Assembly (NCBI GenBank): GCA_037127315.1
Contig: JBBBDQ010000191.1
Coordinates: 16,601,001-16,665,000, forward strand
DNA length: 64,000 nt
Direction of reading: 5' to 3'
Source of the DNA: Ascarosepion bandense
Taxonomy: Eukaryota; Mollusca; Cephalopoda; Sepiida; Sepiidae
The notes beneath the pieces are model-generated. The model was given only the letters and a program-made list of their open reading frames with translations. It searched no databases and had not been told where the DNA came from. Made by a program: the position numbers and the translations under genes. Numbering within the stretch: position 1 is the first letter of the stretch; each line of letters opens with the position of its first letter. This document shows, one piece after another, positions 32,390 to 43,787 of the stretch.

Positions 32390-34971
32390 GACTCATTTTG
32401 TATCTATGGATGGCCACTCGTATCCAAGAATGCCTGTCTACTAGGACGGCTAGCTAATCCCCGTTGCAAACATCCGCTCAGGCACATTTGTGTTTGTTCA
32501 ACGCCCACAGAGCCCAACTGTGGTTTAGCCCACCTGATGGACCTTAGTTACTCTGGTAGAGAGAGCATGTTATTTACTTTTAGTATAGATAAATTTATTT
32601 ACTTGACTGATTTTGTATCTATGGATGGCCACTCGTATCCAAGGATGACTGTCTACTAGGACAGCTAGCTAATTCCCGTTGCAAACATCCGCTCAGGCAC
32701 ATTTGTGTTTGTTCAACGCCCACAGAGCCCAACTGTGGTTTAGCCAACCTGATGGACCTTAGTTACTCTGGGAGAGAGAGAGCAGGTTATTTACTTTTAG
32801 TATAGATAAATATATTTACTTGACTGATTTTGTATCTATGGATGGCCACTGGTATCCAAGGATGCCTGTCTACTAGGACGGCTAGCTAATTCCCGTTGCA
32901 AACATCCGCTCAGGCACATTTGTGTTTGTCCAACGCCCACAGAGACCAACTGTGGTTTAGCCCACCTGATGGAACTTAGTTACTCTGGGAGAGAGAGCAT
33001 GTTAGTTACTTTTAGTATAGATAAATTTATTTACTTGACTGATTTTGTATCTATGGATGGCCACTCGTATCCAAGGATGCCTGTCTACTAGGACGGCTAG
33101 CTAATTCCCGTTGCAAACACCGGCTCAGGCACATTTGTGTTTGTTCAACGCCCACAGAGCCCAACTGTGGTTTAGCCCACCTGATGGACCTTAGTTACTC
33201 TGGGAGAGAGAGCATGTTATTTACTTTTAGTATAGATAAATTTATTTACTTGACTGATTTTGTATCTATGGATAGCCACTCGTATCCAAGGATGCCTGTC
33301 TACTAGGACGGCTAGCTAATTCCCGTTGTAAACATCCGCTCAGGCACATTTGTGTTTGTTCAATGCCCACAGAGCCCAACTGTGGTTTAGCCCACCTGAT
33401 GGACCTTAGTTACTCTGGGAGAGAGAGCATGTTATTTACTTTTAGTATAGATAAATTTATTTACTTGACTGATTTTGTATCTATGGATGGCCACTCGTAT
33501 CCAAGGATGCCTGTCTACTAGGACGGCTAGCTAATTCCCGTTGCAAACACCGGCTCAGGCACATTTGTGTTTGTTCAACGCCCACAGAGCCCAACTGTGG
33601 TTTAGCCCACCTGATGGACCTTAGTTACTCTGGGAGAGAGAGCATGTTATTTACTTTTAGTATAGATAAATTTATTTACTTGACTGATTTTGTATCTATG
33701 GATGGCCACTCGTATCCAAGTGTGCCTGTCTACTAGGACGGCTAGCTAATTCCCGTTGCAAACACCGGCTCAGGCACATTTGTGTTTGTTCAACGCCCAC
33801 AGAGCCCAACTGTGGTTTAGCCCACCTGATGGATCTTAGTTACTCTGGGAGAGAGAGCATGTTATTTACTTTTAGTATAGATAAATTTATTTACATGACT
33901 GATTTTGTATCTATGGATGGCCACTCGTATCCAAGGATGCCTGTCTACTAGGACAGCTAGCTAATCCCCGTTGTAAACATCCGCTCAGGCACATTTGTGT
34001 TTGTTCAACGCCCACAGAGCCCAACTGTGGTTTAGCCCACCTGATGGAACTTAGTTACTCTGGGAGAGAGAGCATGTTATTTACTTTTAGTATAGATAAA
34101 TTTATTTACATGACTGATTTTGTATCTATGGATGGCCACTCGTATCCAAGGATGCCTGTCTACTAGGACAGCTAGCTAATCCCCGTTGTAAACATCCGCT
34201 CAGGCACATTTGTTTTTGTTCAACGCCCACAGAGCCCAACTGTGGTGTAGCCCACCTGATGGAACTTAGTTACTCTGGGAGAGAGAGCATGTTATTTACT
34301 TTTAGTATAGATAAATTTATTTACTTGACTGATTTTGTATCTATGGATGGCCACTCGTATCCAAGGATGCCTGTCTACTAGGACGGCTAGCTAATTCCCG
34401 TTGTAAACATCCGCTCAGGCACATTTGTGTTTGTTCAACGCCCACAGAGCCCAACTGTGGTTTAGCCCACCTGATGGACCTTAGTTACTCTGGGAGAGAG
34501 AGCATGTTATTTGCTTTTAGTATAGATAAATTTATTTACTTGACTGATTTTGTATCTATGGATGGCCACTCGTATCCAAGGATGCCTGTCTACTAGGACG
34601 GCTAGCTAATTCCCGTTGTAAACATCCGCTCAGGCACATTTGTGTTTGTTCAACGCCCACAGAGCCCAACTGTGGTTTAGCCAACCTGATGGACCTTAGT
34701 TACTCTGGGAGAGATAGCATGTTATTTGCTTTTAGTATAGATAAATTTATTTACTTGACTGATTTTGTATCTATGGATGGCCACTCGTATCCAAGGATGC
34801 CTGTCTACTTGGACGGCTAGCTAATTCCCGTTGCAAACATCCGCTCAGGCACATTTGTGTTTGTTCAACGCCCACAGAGCCCAACTGTGGTTTAGCCCAC
34901 CTGATGGACCTTAGTTACTCTGGTAGAGAGAGCATGTTATTTACTTTTAGTATAGATAAATTTATTTACTT

Positions 34972-37333
34972 GACTGATTTTGTATCTATGGATGGCCACT
35001 CGTATCCAAGGATGCCTGTCTACTAGGACAGCTAGCTAATTCCCGTTGCAAACATCCGCTCAGGCACATTTGTGTTTGTTCAACGCCCACAGAGCCCAAC
35101 TGTGGTTTAGCCAACCTGATGGACCTTAGTTACTCTGGGAGAGAGAGAGCAGGTTATTTACTTTTAGTATAGATAAATATATTTACTTGACTGATTTTGT
35201 ATCTATGGATGGCCACTGGTATCCAAGGATGCCTGTCTACTAGGACGGCTAGCTAATTCCCGTTGCAAACATCCGCTCAGGCACATTTGTGTTTGTCCAA
35301 CGCCCACAGAGACCAACTGTGGTTTAGCCCACCTGATGGAACTTAGTTACTCTGGGAGAGAGAGCATGTTAGTTACTTTTAGTATAGATAAATTTATTTA
35401 CTTGACTGATTTTGTATCTATGGATGGCCACTCGTATCCAAGGATGCCTGTCTACTAGGACGGCTAGCTAATTCCCGTTGCAAACACCGGCTCAGGAACA
35501 TTTGTGTTTGTTCAACGCCCACAGAGCCCAACTGTGGTTTAGCCCTGATGGACCTTAGTTACTCTGGGAGAGAGAGCATGTTATTTACTTTTAGTATAGA
35601 TAATTCTTTATGACTGATTTTGTATCTATGGATAGCCACTCGTATCCAAGGATGCCTGCTAAGGACGGCTAGCTATTCGTTATGTATCCGCTCAGGCACA
35701 TTTGTGTTTGTTCAATGCCCACAGAGCCCAACTGTGGTTTAGCCTACCTGATGGACCTTGAATTACTCTGGGAGAGAGAGCATATTGTTACTTTTAGTAT
35801 AGATAAATTTATTTATGACTGATTTTGTGTCTATGGATGGCCACTCGTATCCAAGGATGCCTGTCTACTAGGACAGCTGGCCTTCATTCCCGTTGCAAAC
35901 ACCGGCTCAAGCACATTTGTGTTTGTTCAACGCCCACAGAGCCCAACTGTGGTTTAGCCCACCTGATGGACCTTAGTTACTCTGGGAGAGAGAGCATGTT
36001 GTTACTTTTGATATAGATAAATTTATTTACTTGACTGATTTTGTATCTATGGATGGCCACTCATCCAGCCGAGTATTTTTCATCTACTAGGACGGCTAGC
36101 TAATTCCCGTTGCAAACTGGCTCAGGCACATTTGTGTTTGTTCAACGCCCACAGAGCCCAACTGTGGTTTAGCTGATGTGGATCTTAGTTACTCTGGGAG
36201 AGAGCATGTTATTTACTTTTAGTATAGATAAATTTATTTACATGACTGATTTGTATCTATGGATGGCCACTCGTATCCAAGGATGCCTGTCTACTAGGAC
36301 AGCTAGCTAATCCCCGTTATGGCTGCATCTGCTCAGGCACATTTGTGTTTGTTCAACGCCCACAGAGCCCAACTGTGGTTTAGCCCACCTGATGGAACTT
36401 AGTTACTCTGGGAGAGAAGGCATGTTATTTACTTTTAGTATAGATAAATTTATTTACATGACTGATTTGTATCTATGGATGGCCACTCATGTATCCAGGA
36501 TGCCTGTCTACTAGGACAGCTAGCTAATCCCCGTTGTAAACATCCGCTCAGACACATTTGATGATGACTGTTCAACGCCCGCAGAGCCCAACTGTGGTGT
36601 AGCCCACCTGATGGAACTTAGTTCTCTGGGAGAAGGCATGTTGTTACTTTTGGTATAGATAAATTTATTTACTTAGAGCTGATTTTGTATCTGCCTGGAT
36701 GGCCACTCGTATCCAAAGGATGCCTGTCTACTAGGACAGCTAGCTAATTCCGTTGTAAACATCCGCTCAGGCACATTGCTTGTTTGTTCAACGCCCACAG
36801 AGCCCAACTGTGGTTTAGCCCCACCTGATGGACCTTAGTTACTCTGGGAGAGAGAGCATGTTGTTGCTTTTAGTATAGATAAATTTATTTACTTGACTGA
36901 TTTTGTATCTATGGATGGCCACTCGTATCCAAGGATGCTTGCCTGTGTAACGTCTACTAGGACGGCTAGCTAATTCCCCGTTGTAAACATCCGCTCAGGC
37001 ACATTTGTGTTTGTTCAACGCCCACAGAGCCAACTGTGGTTTAGCCAACCTGATGGACCTTAGTTACTCTGGGAGAGATAGCATGTTATTTGCTTTTAGT
37101 ATAGATAAATTTATTTACTTGACTGATTTTGTATATGGATAGCCACTCGTATCCAAGGATGCCTGTCTACTTGGACAGCTGGCTAATTCATTCATAAACA
37201 TCAGCTCAGGCACATTTGTGTTTGTTCAATGCCCACAGAGCCCAACTGTGGTTTAGCCCACCTGATGGACCTTAGTTACTCTGGTAGAGAGCATGTTATT
37301 TACTTTTTTAGTATAGATAAATTTATTTACTTG
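34972..37333. repeat. Second copy of an 11-unit higher-order repeat
   Basis: Variant bases occur in the same order as in 32605-34972. AGAGAGAGAGCAGGTTATTT and the ATATATTTACTT linker at 32780-32815 recur at 35140-35185 (offset 2367). GGATAGCCACTCG with TTCAATGCCC at 33270-33365 recurs at 35630-35715. GAGATAGCATGTTATTTGC with CTACTTGGAC at 34710-34810 recurs at 37075-37165. Offset about 2365, or 11 units. Confidence 0.85.
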
Positions 37334-39050
37334 ACTGATTTTGTATCTATGGATGGCCACTCGTATCCAAGGATGCCTGTCTACTAGGACAGCCGTAATT
37401 CCCGTTGCAAACATCCGCTCAGGCACATTTGTGTTTGTTCAATGCCCACAGAGCCCAACTGTGGTTTAGCCCACCTGATGGACCTTAGTTACTCTGGGAG
37501 AGAGAGCATGTTATTTGCTTTTAGTATAGATAAATTTATTTACTTGACTGATTTTGTATCTATGGATGGCCACTCGTATCCAAGGATGCCTGTCTACTAG
37601 GACGGCTAGCTAATTCCCGTTGTAAACATCCGCTCAGGCACATTTGTGTTTGTTCAATGCCCACAGAGCCCAACTGTGGTTTAGCCCACCTGATGGACCT
37701 TAGTTACTCTGGGAGAGAGAGCATGTTATTTACTTTTAGTATAGATAAATTTATTTACTTGACTGATTTTGTATCTATGGATGGCCACTCGTATCCAAGG
37801 ATGCCTGTCTACTAGGACGGCTAGCTAATTCCCGTTGTAAACATCCGCTCAGGCACATTTGTGTTTGTTCAACGCCCACAGAGCCCAACTGTGGTTTAGC
37901 CAACCTGATGGACCTTAGTTACTCTGGGAGAGATAGCATGTTATTTGCTTTTAGTATAGATAAATTTATTTACTTGACTGATTTTGTATCTATGGATGGC
38001 CACTCGTATCCAAGGATGCCTGTCTACTTGGACGGCTAGCTAATTCCCGTTGTAAACATCCGCTCAGGCACATTTGTGTTTGTTCAATGCCCACAGAGCC
38101 CAACTGTGGTTTAGCCCACCTGATGGACCTTAGTTACTCTGGTAGAGAGAGCATGTTATTTACTTTTAGTATAGATAAATTTATTTACTTGACTGATTTT
38201 GTATCTATGGATGGCCACTCGTATCCAAGGATGCCTGTCTACTAGGACGGCTAGCTAATTCCCGTTGCAAACATCCGCTCAGGCACATTTGTGTTTGTTC
38301 AATGCCCACAGAGCCCAACTGTGGTTTAGCCCACCTGATGGACCTTAGTTACTCTGGGAGAGAGAGCATGTTATTTGCTTTTAGTATAGATAAATTTATT
38401 TACTTGACTGATTTTGTATCTATGGATGGCCACTCGTATCCAAGGATGCCTGTCTACTAGGACGGCTAGCTAATTCCCGTTGTAAACATCCGCTCAGGCA
38501 CATTTGTGTTTGTTCAATGCCCACAGAGCCCAACTGTGGTTTAGCCCACCTGATGGACCTTAGTTACTCTGGGAGAGAGAGCATGTTATTTACTTTTAGT
38601 ATAGATAAATTTATTTACTTGACTGATTTTGTATCTATGGATGGCCACTGGTATCCAAGGATGCCTGTCTACTAGGACGGCTAGCTAATTCCCGTTGCAA
38701 ACACCGGCTCAGGCACATTTGTGTTTGTTCAACGCCCACAGAGCCCAACTGTGGTTTAGCCCACCTGATGGACCTTAGTTACTCTGGGAGAGAGAGCATG
38801 TTATTTACTTTTAGTATAGATAAATTTATTTACTTGACTGATTTTGTATATATGGATGGCCACTCGTATCCAAGGATGCCTGTCTACTAGGACGGCTAGC
38901 TAATTCCCGTTGTAAACATCCGCTCAGGCACATTTGTGTTTGTTCAACGCCCACAGAGCCCAACTTTGGTTTAGCCCACCTGATGGACCTTAGTTACTCT
39001 GGGAGAGAGAGCATGTTATTTACTTTTAGTATAGATAAATTTATTTACTT

Positions 39051-39290
39051 GACTGATTTTGTATCTATGGATGGCCACTCGTATCCAAGTGTGCCTGTCT
39101 ACTAGGACGGCTAGCTAATTCCCGTTGCAAACATCCGCTCAGGCACATTTGTGTTTGTTCAACGCCCACAGAGCCCATCTGTCGTTTAGCCCACCTGAGT
39201 GGACCTTAGTTACTCTGGGAGAGAGAGCATGTTATCTAGCGTAAACATGATTATATTTACTTTAATTATAGTAAATTTATTTACTTTTGT
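39051..39290. repeat. Terminal satellite unit with extra SINE-like sequence
   Basis: After GAGAGAGCATGTTAT this last unit has CTAGCGTAAACATGATTATA before the linker (TTTACTTTAATTATAGTAAA, TTTATTTACTTTTGTATTC). The extra bases match CTAGCATGAACAAC at the same place in the dispersed SINE (60267-60280). The internal units lack them, so this edge unit keeps an older form. Confidence 0.75.
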
Positions 39291-40170
39291 ATTCTTGTGT
39301 GTACCCTCTCTCTACAACATTCTATCTTTTGTATCGTTTAGTAAGGTTTTTCTTTTCACCATTCCCCTCAATCCATTTTCTGTCATCCATTTAAACATAT
39401 AATGGTTAGCATGTTTTCCTTGTTTGATCAATTACCACTGAATTGTGAGTTTGGTGCTCACCGGGTGTTCTATACTTTCGACCTTGTATCACAATTAAGC
39501 TACACTTAGAGCTTCACCATCCATTTACACATACTTGGTAGGGTTAAGGTTCTTGATGTTTGTCTCTTTTCTTCAATACGTCCTGGCATTCTCACCATTC
39601 TCGTGTTGAAAGTCATTTCCGCTGAGCCAATTCTCTTCTTCATCTGTGAAGAGATTTTTCAGCATTCGTAGCAGCATAGGAGTCGTGATATTACATTAAT
39701 TGAGCACTCTTTTCTTGTTCCTATCTCATTTTTCCTGTTCCTTAACCCTCTAGGGCCATTCGTATCATATTTGATACAGTATGAAAACAATCCTTGAAAG
39801 AAATATCTTCCTGAAAAATTTTTTAAGAGAAATATTCTATAAATTTCAAATGAAAGCAGTACTGACTGCTTAGTCAATGAATACCAAATGTTTCCTGATA
39901 GGGAAATACCAAATGTTTACTTATAGGGAAATACTGTATCAAATATGATACGAATGGCCCTAGAGGTTTAATACTTTGCTTAATTTTTGGAAAACATCTT
40001 TTGCCTTCAGTTTTTGGTATGATACATTCAGTTCACTGTTAAAACACTTCCAAGATATTTAAATATTCGTATTTGTTTGATCTTGGCATCTCCAATTACT
40101 AGTTCTTATCTTAGACTGAAAATTTTGTTGACAACCACGCATTCTCTTTTTTTAGTGGCTTGCAGAGATT
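39291..40170 (-). pseudogene. RTE/BovB-like LINE ORF2 split by a piggyBac-like MITE
   Basis: From the right, the minus strand reads ELVIGDAKIKQIRIFKYLGS, then VLTVN; the frame then degrades up to the MITE at 39967. After the MITE (39745 leftward) it resumes as RNRKNEIGTRKECSINVISR, LLCCYEC, then KISSQMKKRIGSAEMTFNTR, the 'LNCYVISTLLYGSECWTISSQ' region. Several stops. Removing the MITE and one TTAA restores the sequence seen uninterrupted at 11065-11080 (AAAGTATTAAGAAACAGGAA). Confidence 0.8.
39746..39967. mobile_element. piggyBac-like MITE, 222 bp, TTAA target
   Basis: The left end is CCCTCTAGGGCCATTCGTAT-CATATTTGATACAGTAT and the right end is its inverse with one change at the outermost base (about 36 matching bases). 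TTAA flanks both sides (39742-39745 and 39968-39971), the hallmark target of piggyBac elements. No coding capacity. Near-perfect TIRs suggest a fairly recent insertion. Confidence 0.9.
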
Positions 40171-41219
40171 TGTTGAATTTTGGTGAAGCCCGGGGCCAAC
40201 TCCTTGATTGTATGCCATAAGGCTCAAGTAAGGGGCCTCTAGGGTTTAGTACTGACAAATGTGAGAAAGGAAGACATTTTAAATAAGTAAAAACAGATGA
40301 AACATGAAATAAACACTTTGTTTAACTTTAATATAAACACCATTTTTATTTCACTCTTTGATTGGATGCCCACACAGTATGGATACCTTGTTTCGTTACA
40401 CCCACTGACCTCCTTCTGCACGCTACTGCTTATATAGCCATCACACACTCACACACCGCTCTCTCTCTCACTCTCTCTCTCACTCACTCTCTCTCTCTCT
40501 CTCTCTCTCCTTATATATATGCGCAAGGACTCACCTCTAGGTGCACCTCTGAATTTCACGCAAAGATCTAGCGACAATGGCACAGTTTTTATGTCAGTGA
40601 AAATAGCCGAAATAATCAGGCAATTTATAGATGACCTACCTTAAATTGCAACCTTGGGTTGTTTACCATACACAGTGGGTACCCAAAATTAAAAAAATAA
40701 CAAAGAAATAAAAAAGGGAACCTATTTTAGTTTAATGGGTTCAACAAATTTTGAATCGCAATAATTTATTAGTGCTATAAAAACTACATTTTAAAAAGTA
40801 TTAAGACATAATATACAGGAATATGTTAAGAGAGATAATGTATTTGTTATTTGTATATATTGGACTGTCCAAAATGTTACTTGTGTTTATTAAGTAATTT
40901 TTCTAGTTAATATCCGAGTGAACTTTTGTGCCAACCCCAAATTATATGTTAATGTATACTTTTTTTTAGATGTTAGTAATTTTTTACTGCTATTTAATTT
41001 ATTCGCTACAGCAGTTGCATAAATTTATCTGTGTTTCTTCTCTGACAGCTGATGAAATTCCTGTTGGGACATGTTTGATGGAGATTACTTGAGAAACAAT
41101 CTTTGTAAACATGTGATTATGAACTTTTTCTGCTGCTTTTAAGGCAATCAATCATCACCCGCGTTGCGAATAGAAATATAACTTAGACCTTTGTATTCAA
41201 ATTCGATATGCATTTGCAC
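40171..41219. other. Unassigned DNA with (CT)n tract
   Basis: A CT-rich tract lies at 40458-40510. Otherwise ordinary sequence with no gene or repeat match seen. Confidence 0.4.
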
Positions 41220-41223
41220 CGAG

Positions 41224-41226
<3 letters not shown>

Positions 41227-41283
<57 letters not shown>
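41227..41283. repeat. (CA)n microsatellite
   Basis: About 28 uninterrupted CA units. Confidence 0.97.
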
Positions 41284-41287
<4 letters not shown>

Positions 41288-41419
41288 GTATAAAATACAT
41301 CTATTACTTCTTTACAAAAATCACTTTATGTTCTAGTCTTAACCTTTACACACACGCGATGCACACTCACACCAAACACGCGCACATATATATCTAAGCT
41401 TGAATTTGTATGTCTGTAA

Positions 41420-41505
41420 AACCTCTGCATGTTGTGCAACGGCTGGTGACTTGAAACGTGAAATTGGCGAGCTATGTTCGAATTCCAGCCGAGTTCGTTA
41501 TGTTC
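41420..41505 (+). mobile_element. tRNA-like SINE head fragment
   Basis: GTGCAACGGCTGGTGACTTG (A-box region) and GCTATGTTCGAATTCCAGCC (B-box region), then GAGTTCGTTATGTTCA. It stops where the next, inverted SINE begins. Confidence 0.6.
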
Positions 41506-41511
41506 ATTTTT

Positions 41512-42007
41512 GGTCGGTTGTTTTGTTTTTATGGCATATCAACCTCGGCGGGTCATTTATTGCCAACTAAATTTTATTTATTTATTGCTGGTAATACTTT
41601 TTTTTTCTTTCAACAATTTTATTGTTGTCTTTTATATAAGTTTTGTGTCTAGTAATACTTTTTCTTTTCGAGTATCAAGATTCATTGGGATTTGTTTTTT
41701 AAGGGCAGGGTCCCCAAGTCCTACCCTGTTATTTAACCCATAACTGGAGGGAAGGGACGGATTAATACCTTTCCCAGGGTACCAGTGCTTAAGTGAATGC
41801 TGGGTATTCAACTGGAATTTGAACTCGGCTCACCGATTTCTCTTTCCGAGCCGATATCCACTGAACCACAACGCACATCCGTCACTAAACGCTTACAGCA
41901 CCTGTTATTTCCAAGCAGTAACCCACCTAAGTACTGACCAGGCTCAACGTTGTTTCACTTCGATGATCGAGTGAGAACCGGTGTATTCAACGTGATAGGC
42001 CGTAAGC
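41512..42007 (-). mobile_element. 5S-tRNA composite SINE, near full length
   Basis: Minus-strand copy equivalent to 4149-4650. The tail TTTATGGCATATCAACCTCG-GCGGGTCATTTATTGCC lies at the left, and the central domain CGGATTAATACCTTTCCCAG follows. The tRNA-like unit has GGAATTTGAACTCGGC and CCACTGAACCACAACGC. The 5S-like unit runs 41885-42007 (GCTTACAGCACCTG, ACCCACCTAAGTACTGACCA, CAACGTTGTTTCACTTCG). A complete 5S plus tRNA plus tail order in two independent copies shows it moves as one element. Confidence 0.85.
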
Positions 42008-42061
42008 CTGATTTTTCGTAAAAACGCCCCTGAGAAATATATGAATCGATTTTCTCACACC

Positions 42062-42372
42062 TAGTCAGTTAAGTGCCATGCGTGATACACGCTTGGACGA
42101 TCATGTCTTGAAAGAGATATGACTGACTGGGCAGAAGAGTTTCCCGGAGTAGGTTGACAATACTTTCTGTGGTAGACAACCAACCAAGGCTATCGAGCTT
42201 AATTTTACCTGCTATTTAATCAATAGCTGGAAGAAGAAGCAACAGATTAATACATTTCCGAGGGGCATTTGCGCGTAAGTAAATGCAATGAATTCAACTG
42301 GAATTCGAACTCGGCTCTCCGATTTTTTGTTCTGAGCCGATATCTAGTGCACCACAACGAACATCTTAAGGT
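42062..42372 (-). mobile_element. Family A SINE, full length
   Basis: From the left: AGTCAGTTAAGTGCCATGCG, hairpin region CATGTCTTGAAAGAGATATG, GTAGGTTGACAATACTTTCT, AGATTAATACATTTCCGAGG, GGAATTCGAACTCGGCTC and TAGTGCACCACAACG. Confidence 0.85.
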
Positions 42373-42395
42373 TATATAATAGGTCAGACTTAAGG

Positions 42396-42575
42396 CAGTG
42401 GTTCCCAAAACTTTTTTTCATCTGGAATTTCGGAATTAATATTTGCTCGCTCCTCCTCAAATTTCATGTGATAAAAAATTACTATTATAAAAATATGGTG
42501 AGAGGGCCAAAGTCAGGACATTATTATTGATAACTCTCTCCTCCAATTTGCGGACCCTAGTTACTATATTCTTAA
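42396..42575. mobile_element. hAT-like transposon end
   Basis: CAGTGGTTCCCAAAACTTTT is a common hAT terminal sequence, also present at 61429. Downstream ATTTGCGGACCCTAGTTACT recalls the 'GTGGACCCC' subterminal block. Other end not located. Confidence 0.45.
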
Positions 42576-42739
42576 TACTTGATATAATGCAAAAATATCA
42601 CAATGATAAAATTGGTCAATAATTATATATAACTATTTATACAGGGACTCATGCATGCAATTACAAGTAATCCATAATAATATTTTGAATTTTGAAATAA
42701 TATTTCTTTTTGTCTATATTTCTGAGATGCGGTATTTAC

Positions 42740-43045
42740 ATTATTTATTTTGTTCGGGCTTTTGTCCTCATCTGTATTGTTTTATTCATAAGTGTTCGGC
42801 TGATATACGTTCCGACCTTCTTCAGGTCGCTAGAATTTTGAACCAAACCCTTTATTTCGATTACTAGGGTAGATTGATTTGTTTCATGAATCTTGCTACT
42901 TCCGGATTTTTTAGTCATTTTCATTTTACTCAACTGTCTAAGTTTTTGTTCACCACTACTGTCGCCAAGTATTGAACTCACAACCCTTTGGGTCAAGACA
43001 CTAGATTTGAATTAAGACTTTTATCTACTGGGCCATCAACGTTGG
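42740..43045 (-). mobile_element. tRNA-derived SINE, family D
   Basis: Minus strand: GATGGCCCAGTAGATAAAAG (A-box), ACCCAAAGGGTTGTGAGTTC-AATAC (B-box region), GTAGTGGTGAACAAAAAC, AATCGAAATAAAGGGTTTGG, AGCGACCTGAAGAAGGTCGG and AACGTATATCAG. The copy at 54650 matches through these blocks. The GAAGAAGG...AACGT 3' part resembles Penelope-like terminal sequence, possibly the source of the tail. Confidence 0.7.
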
Positions 43046-43197
43046 TTGGATTCAGTGACTTGATATCGCATATTGAGTGTTGGGGATAATATAGAGTGTT
43101 CGATGTAATATAAAAGGTATTAAGTACATATTAATAAATATACTTATTCCTCATCGGTAGCACGAATAGGGGTTTGTATATGAAACTCCGAGTTGTG

Positions 43198-43245
<48 letters not shown>

Positions 43246-43262
43246 AGGTAGATAGATAGAAA
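43198..43262. repeat. (TATC)n with short inverted (TAGA)n
   Basis: About 11 TATC units, then AGGTAGATAGATAGAAAGATAG. Confidence 0.95.
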
Positions 43263-43302
43263 GATAGCGTTTAATTATGTGTTGAGTTTTCTTTATATTT
43301 CG

Positions 43303-43705
43303 CTAGCAGTATAACCCGGCGTTGCTCGGGTGTAATGAAAGTTTGGTGAGAATCGGATAAAAATTGTGGATTTGTATAAAGGACATACAGACAGATAAAC
43401 AGACACACATACAAACACCTTGTCTTTTATATATGTATATTATCGATTTTCTGCACTATTGTAAGAACTGCAACCTTGAAACTGCTGAATATCGTTTCTT
43501 ATGTCTTTGTCTAGGAGTATATCAAATTTGATTAAAATCGGACCATTCCTTCTATAACCGGATTTTTTCGATTATCGATTTTCGATATTTATCCGGGGTA
43601 CCTCGACACAAAACCTTGCTAAGAACACTCGCAGACGCTTATAGTACAACTGTGTAAATTTTCAATAAAATCTGTTCAGTCGTTTCGGAGTCTATAGGTA
43701 ACGGA

Positions 43706-43747
<42 letters not shown>

Positions 43748-43787
43748 AGACGCACAGACAAAGTTCCATTTATAAAATAAGTTTAGA
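43303..43787 (-). mobile_element. Helitron-like element, family H1
   Basis: Minus strand: TCTAAACTTATTTTATAAAT at 43787, an internal CA/GT tract (43708-43745), CCGAAACGACTGAACAGATT, GATAAATATCGAAAATCG, and end hairpin CCCGAGCAACGCCGGG with CTGCTAG at 43303. Confidence 0.7.

Larger units (their letters stand above)
32390..39290. repeat. 215-bp satellite array, 32 units, SINE-derived
   Basis: Units begin GACTGATTTTGTATCTATGG; I count 32 starts from 32390 to 39051, most spaced exactly 215 bp. The core (unit positions about 21-185) contains GCCACTCGTATCCAAGG, CTACTAGGACGGCTAGC, AAACATCCGCTCAGGCACAT, CCCACAGAGCCCAACTGTGG and TGGACCTTAGTTACTCTGGG. The AT-rich linker is TATTTACTTTTAGTATAGAT, then AAATTTATTTACTT. 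Outside 35404-37546 units are about 95-99 percent identical by eye. 215 is not a multiple of three and the units carry no lasting reading frame, so the array is not coding. The core also occurs once in a dispersed tRNA-headed SINE at 60104. Confidence 0.97.

Noticed and set aside
35825..36016. A 63-codon ORF in the satellite as a coding repeat
   Set aside because: The unit is 215 bp, not a multiple of three, and the frame is open only in one irregular unit; clean units contain stops in it.
32390..39290. A CRISPR array
   Set aside because: The whole 215-bp unit repeats with no unique spacers, and the genome is clearly eukaryotic.
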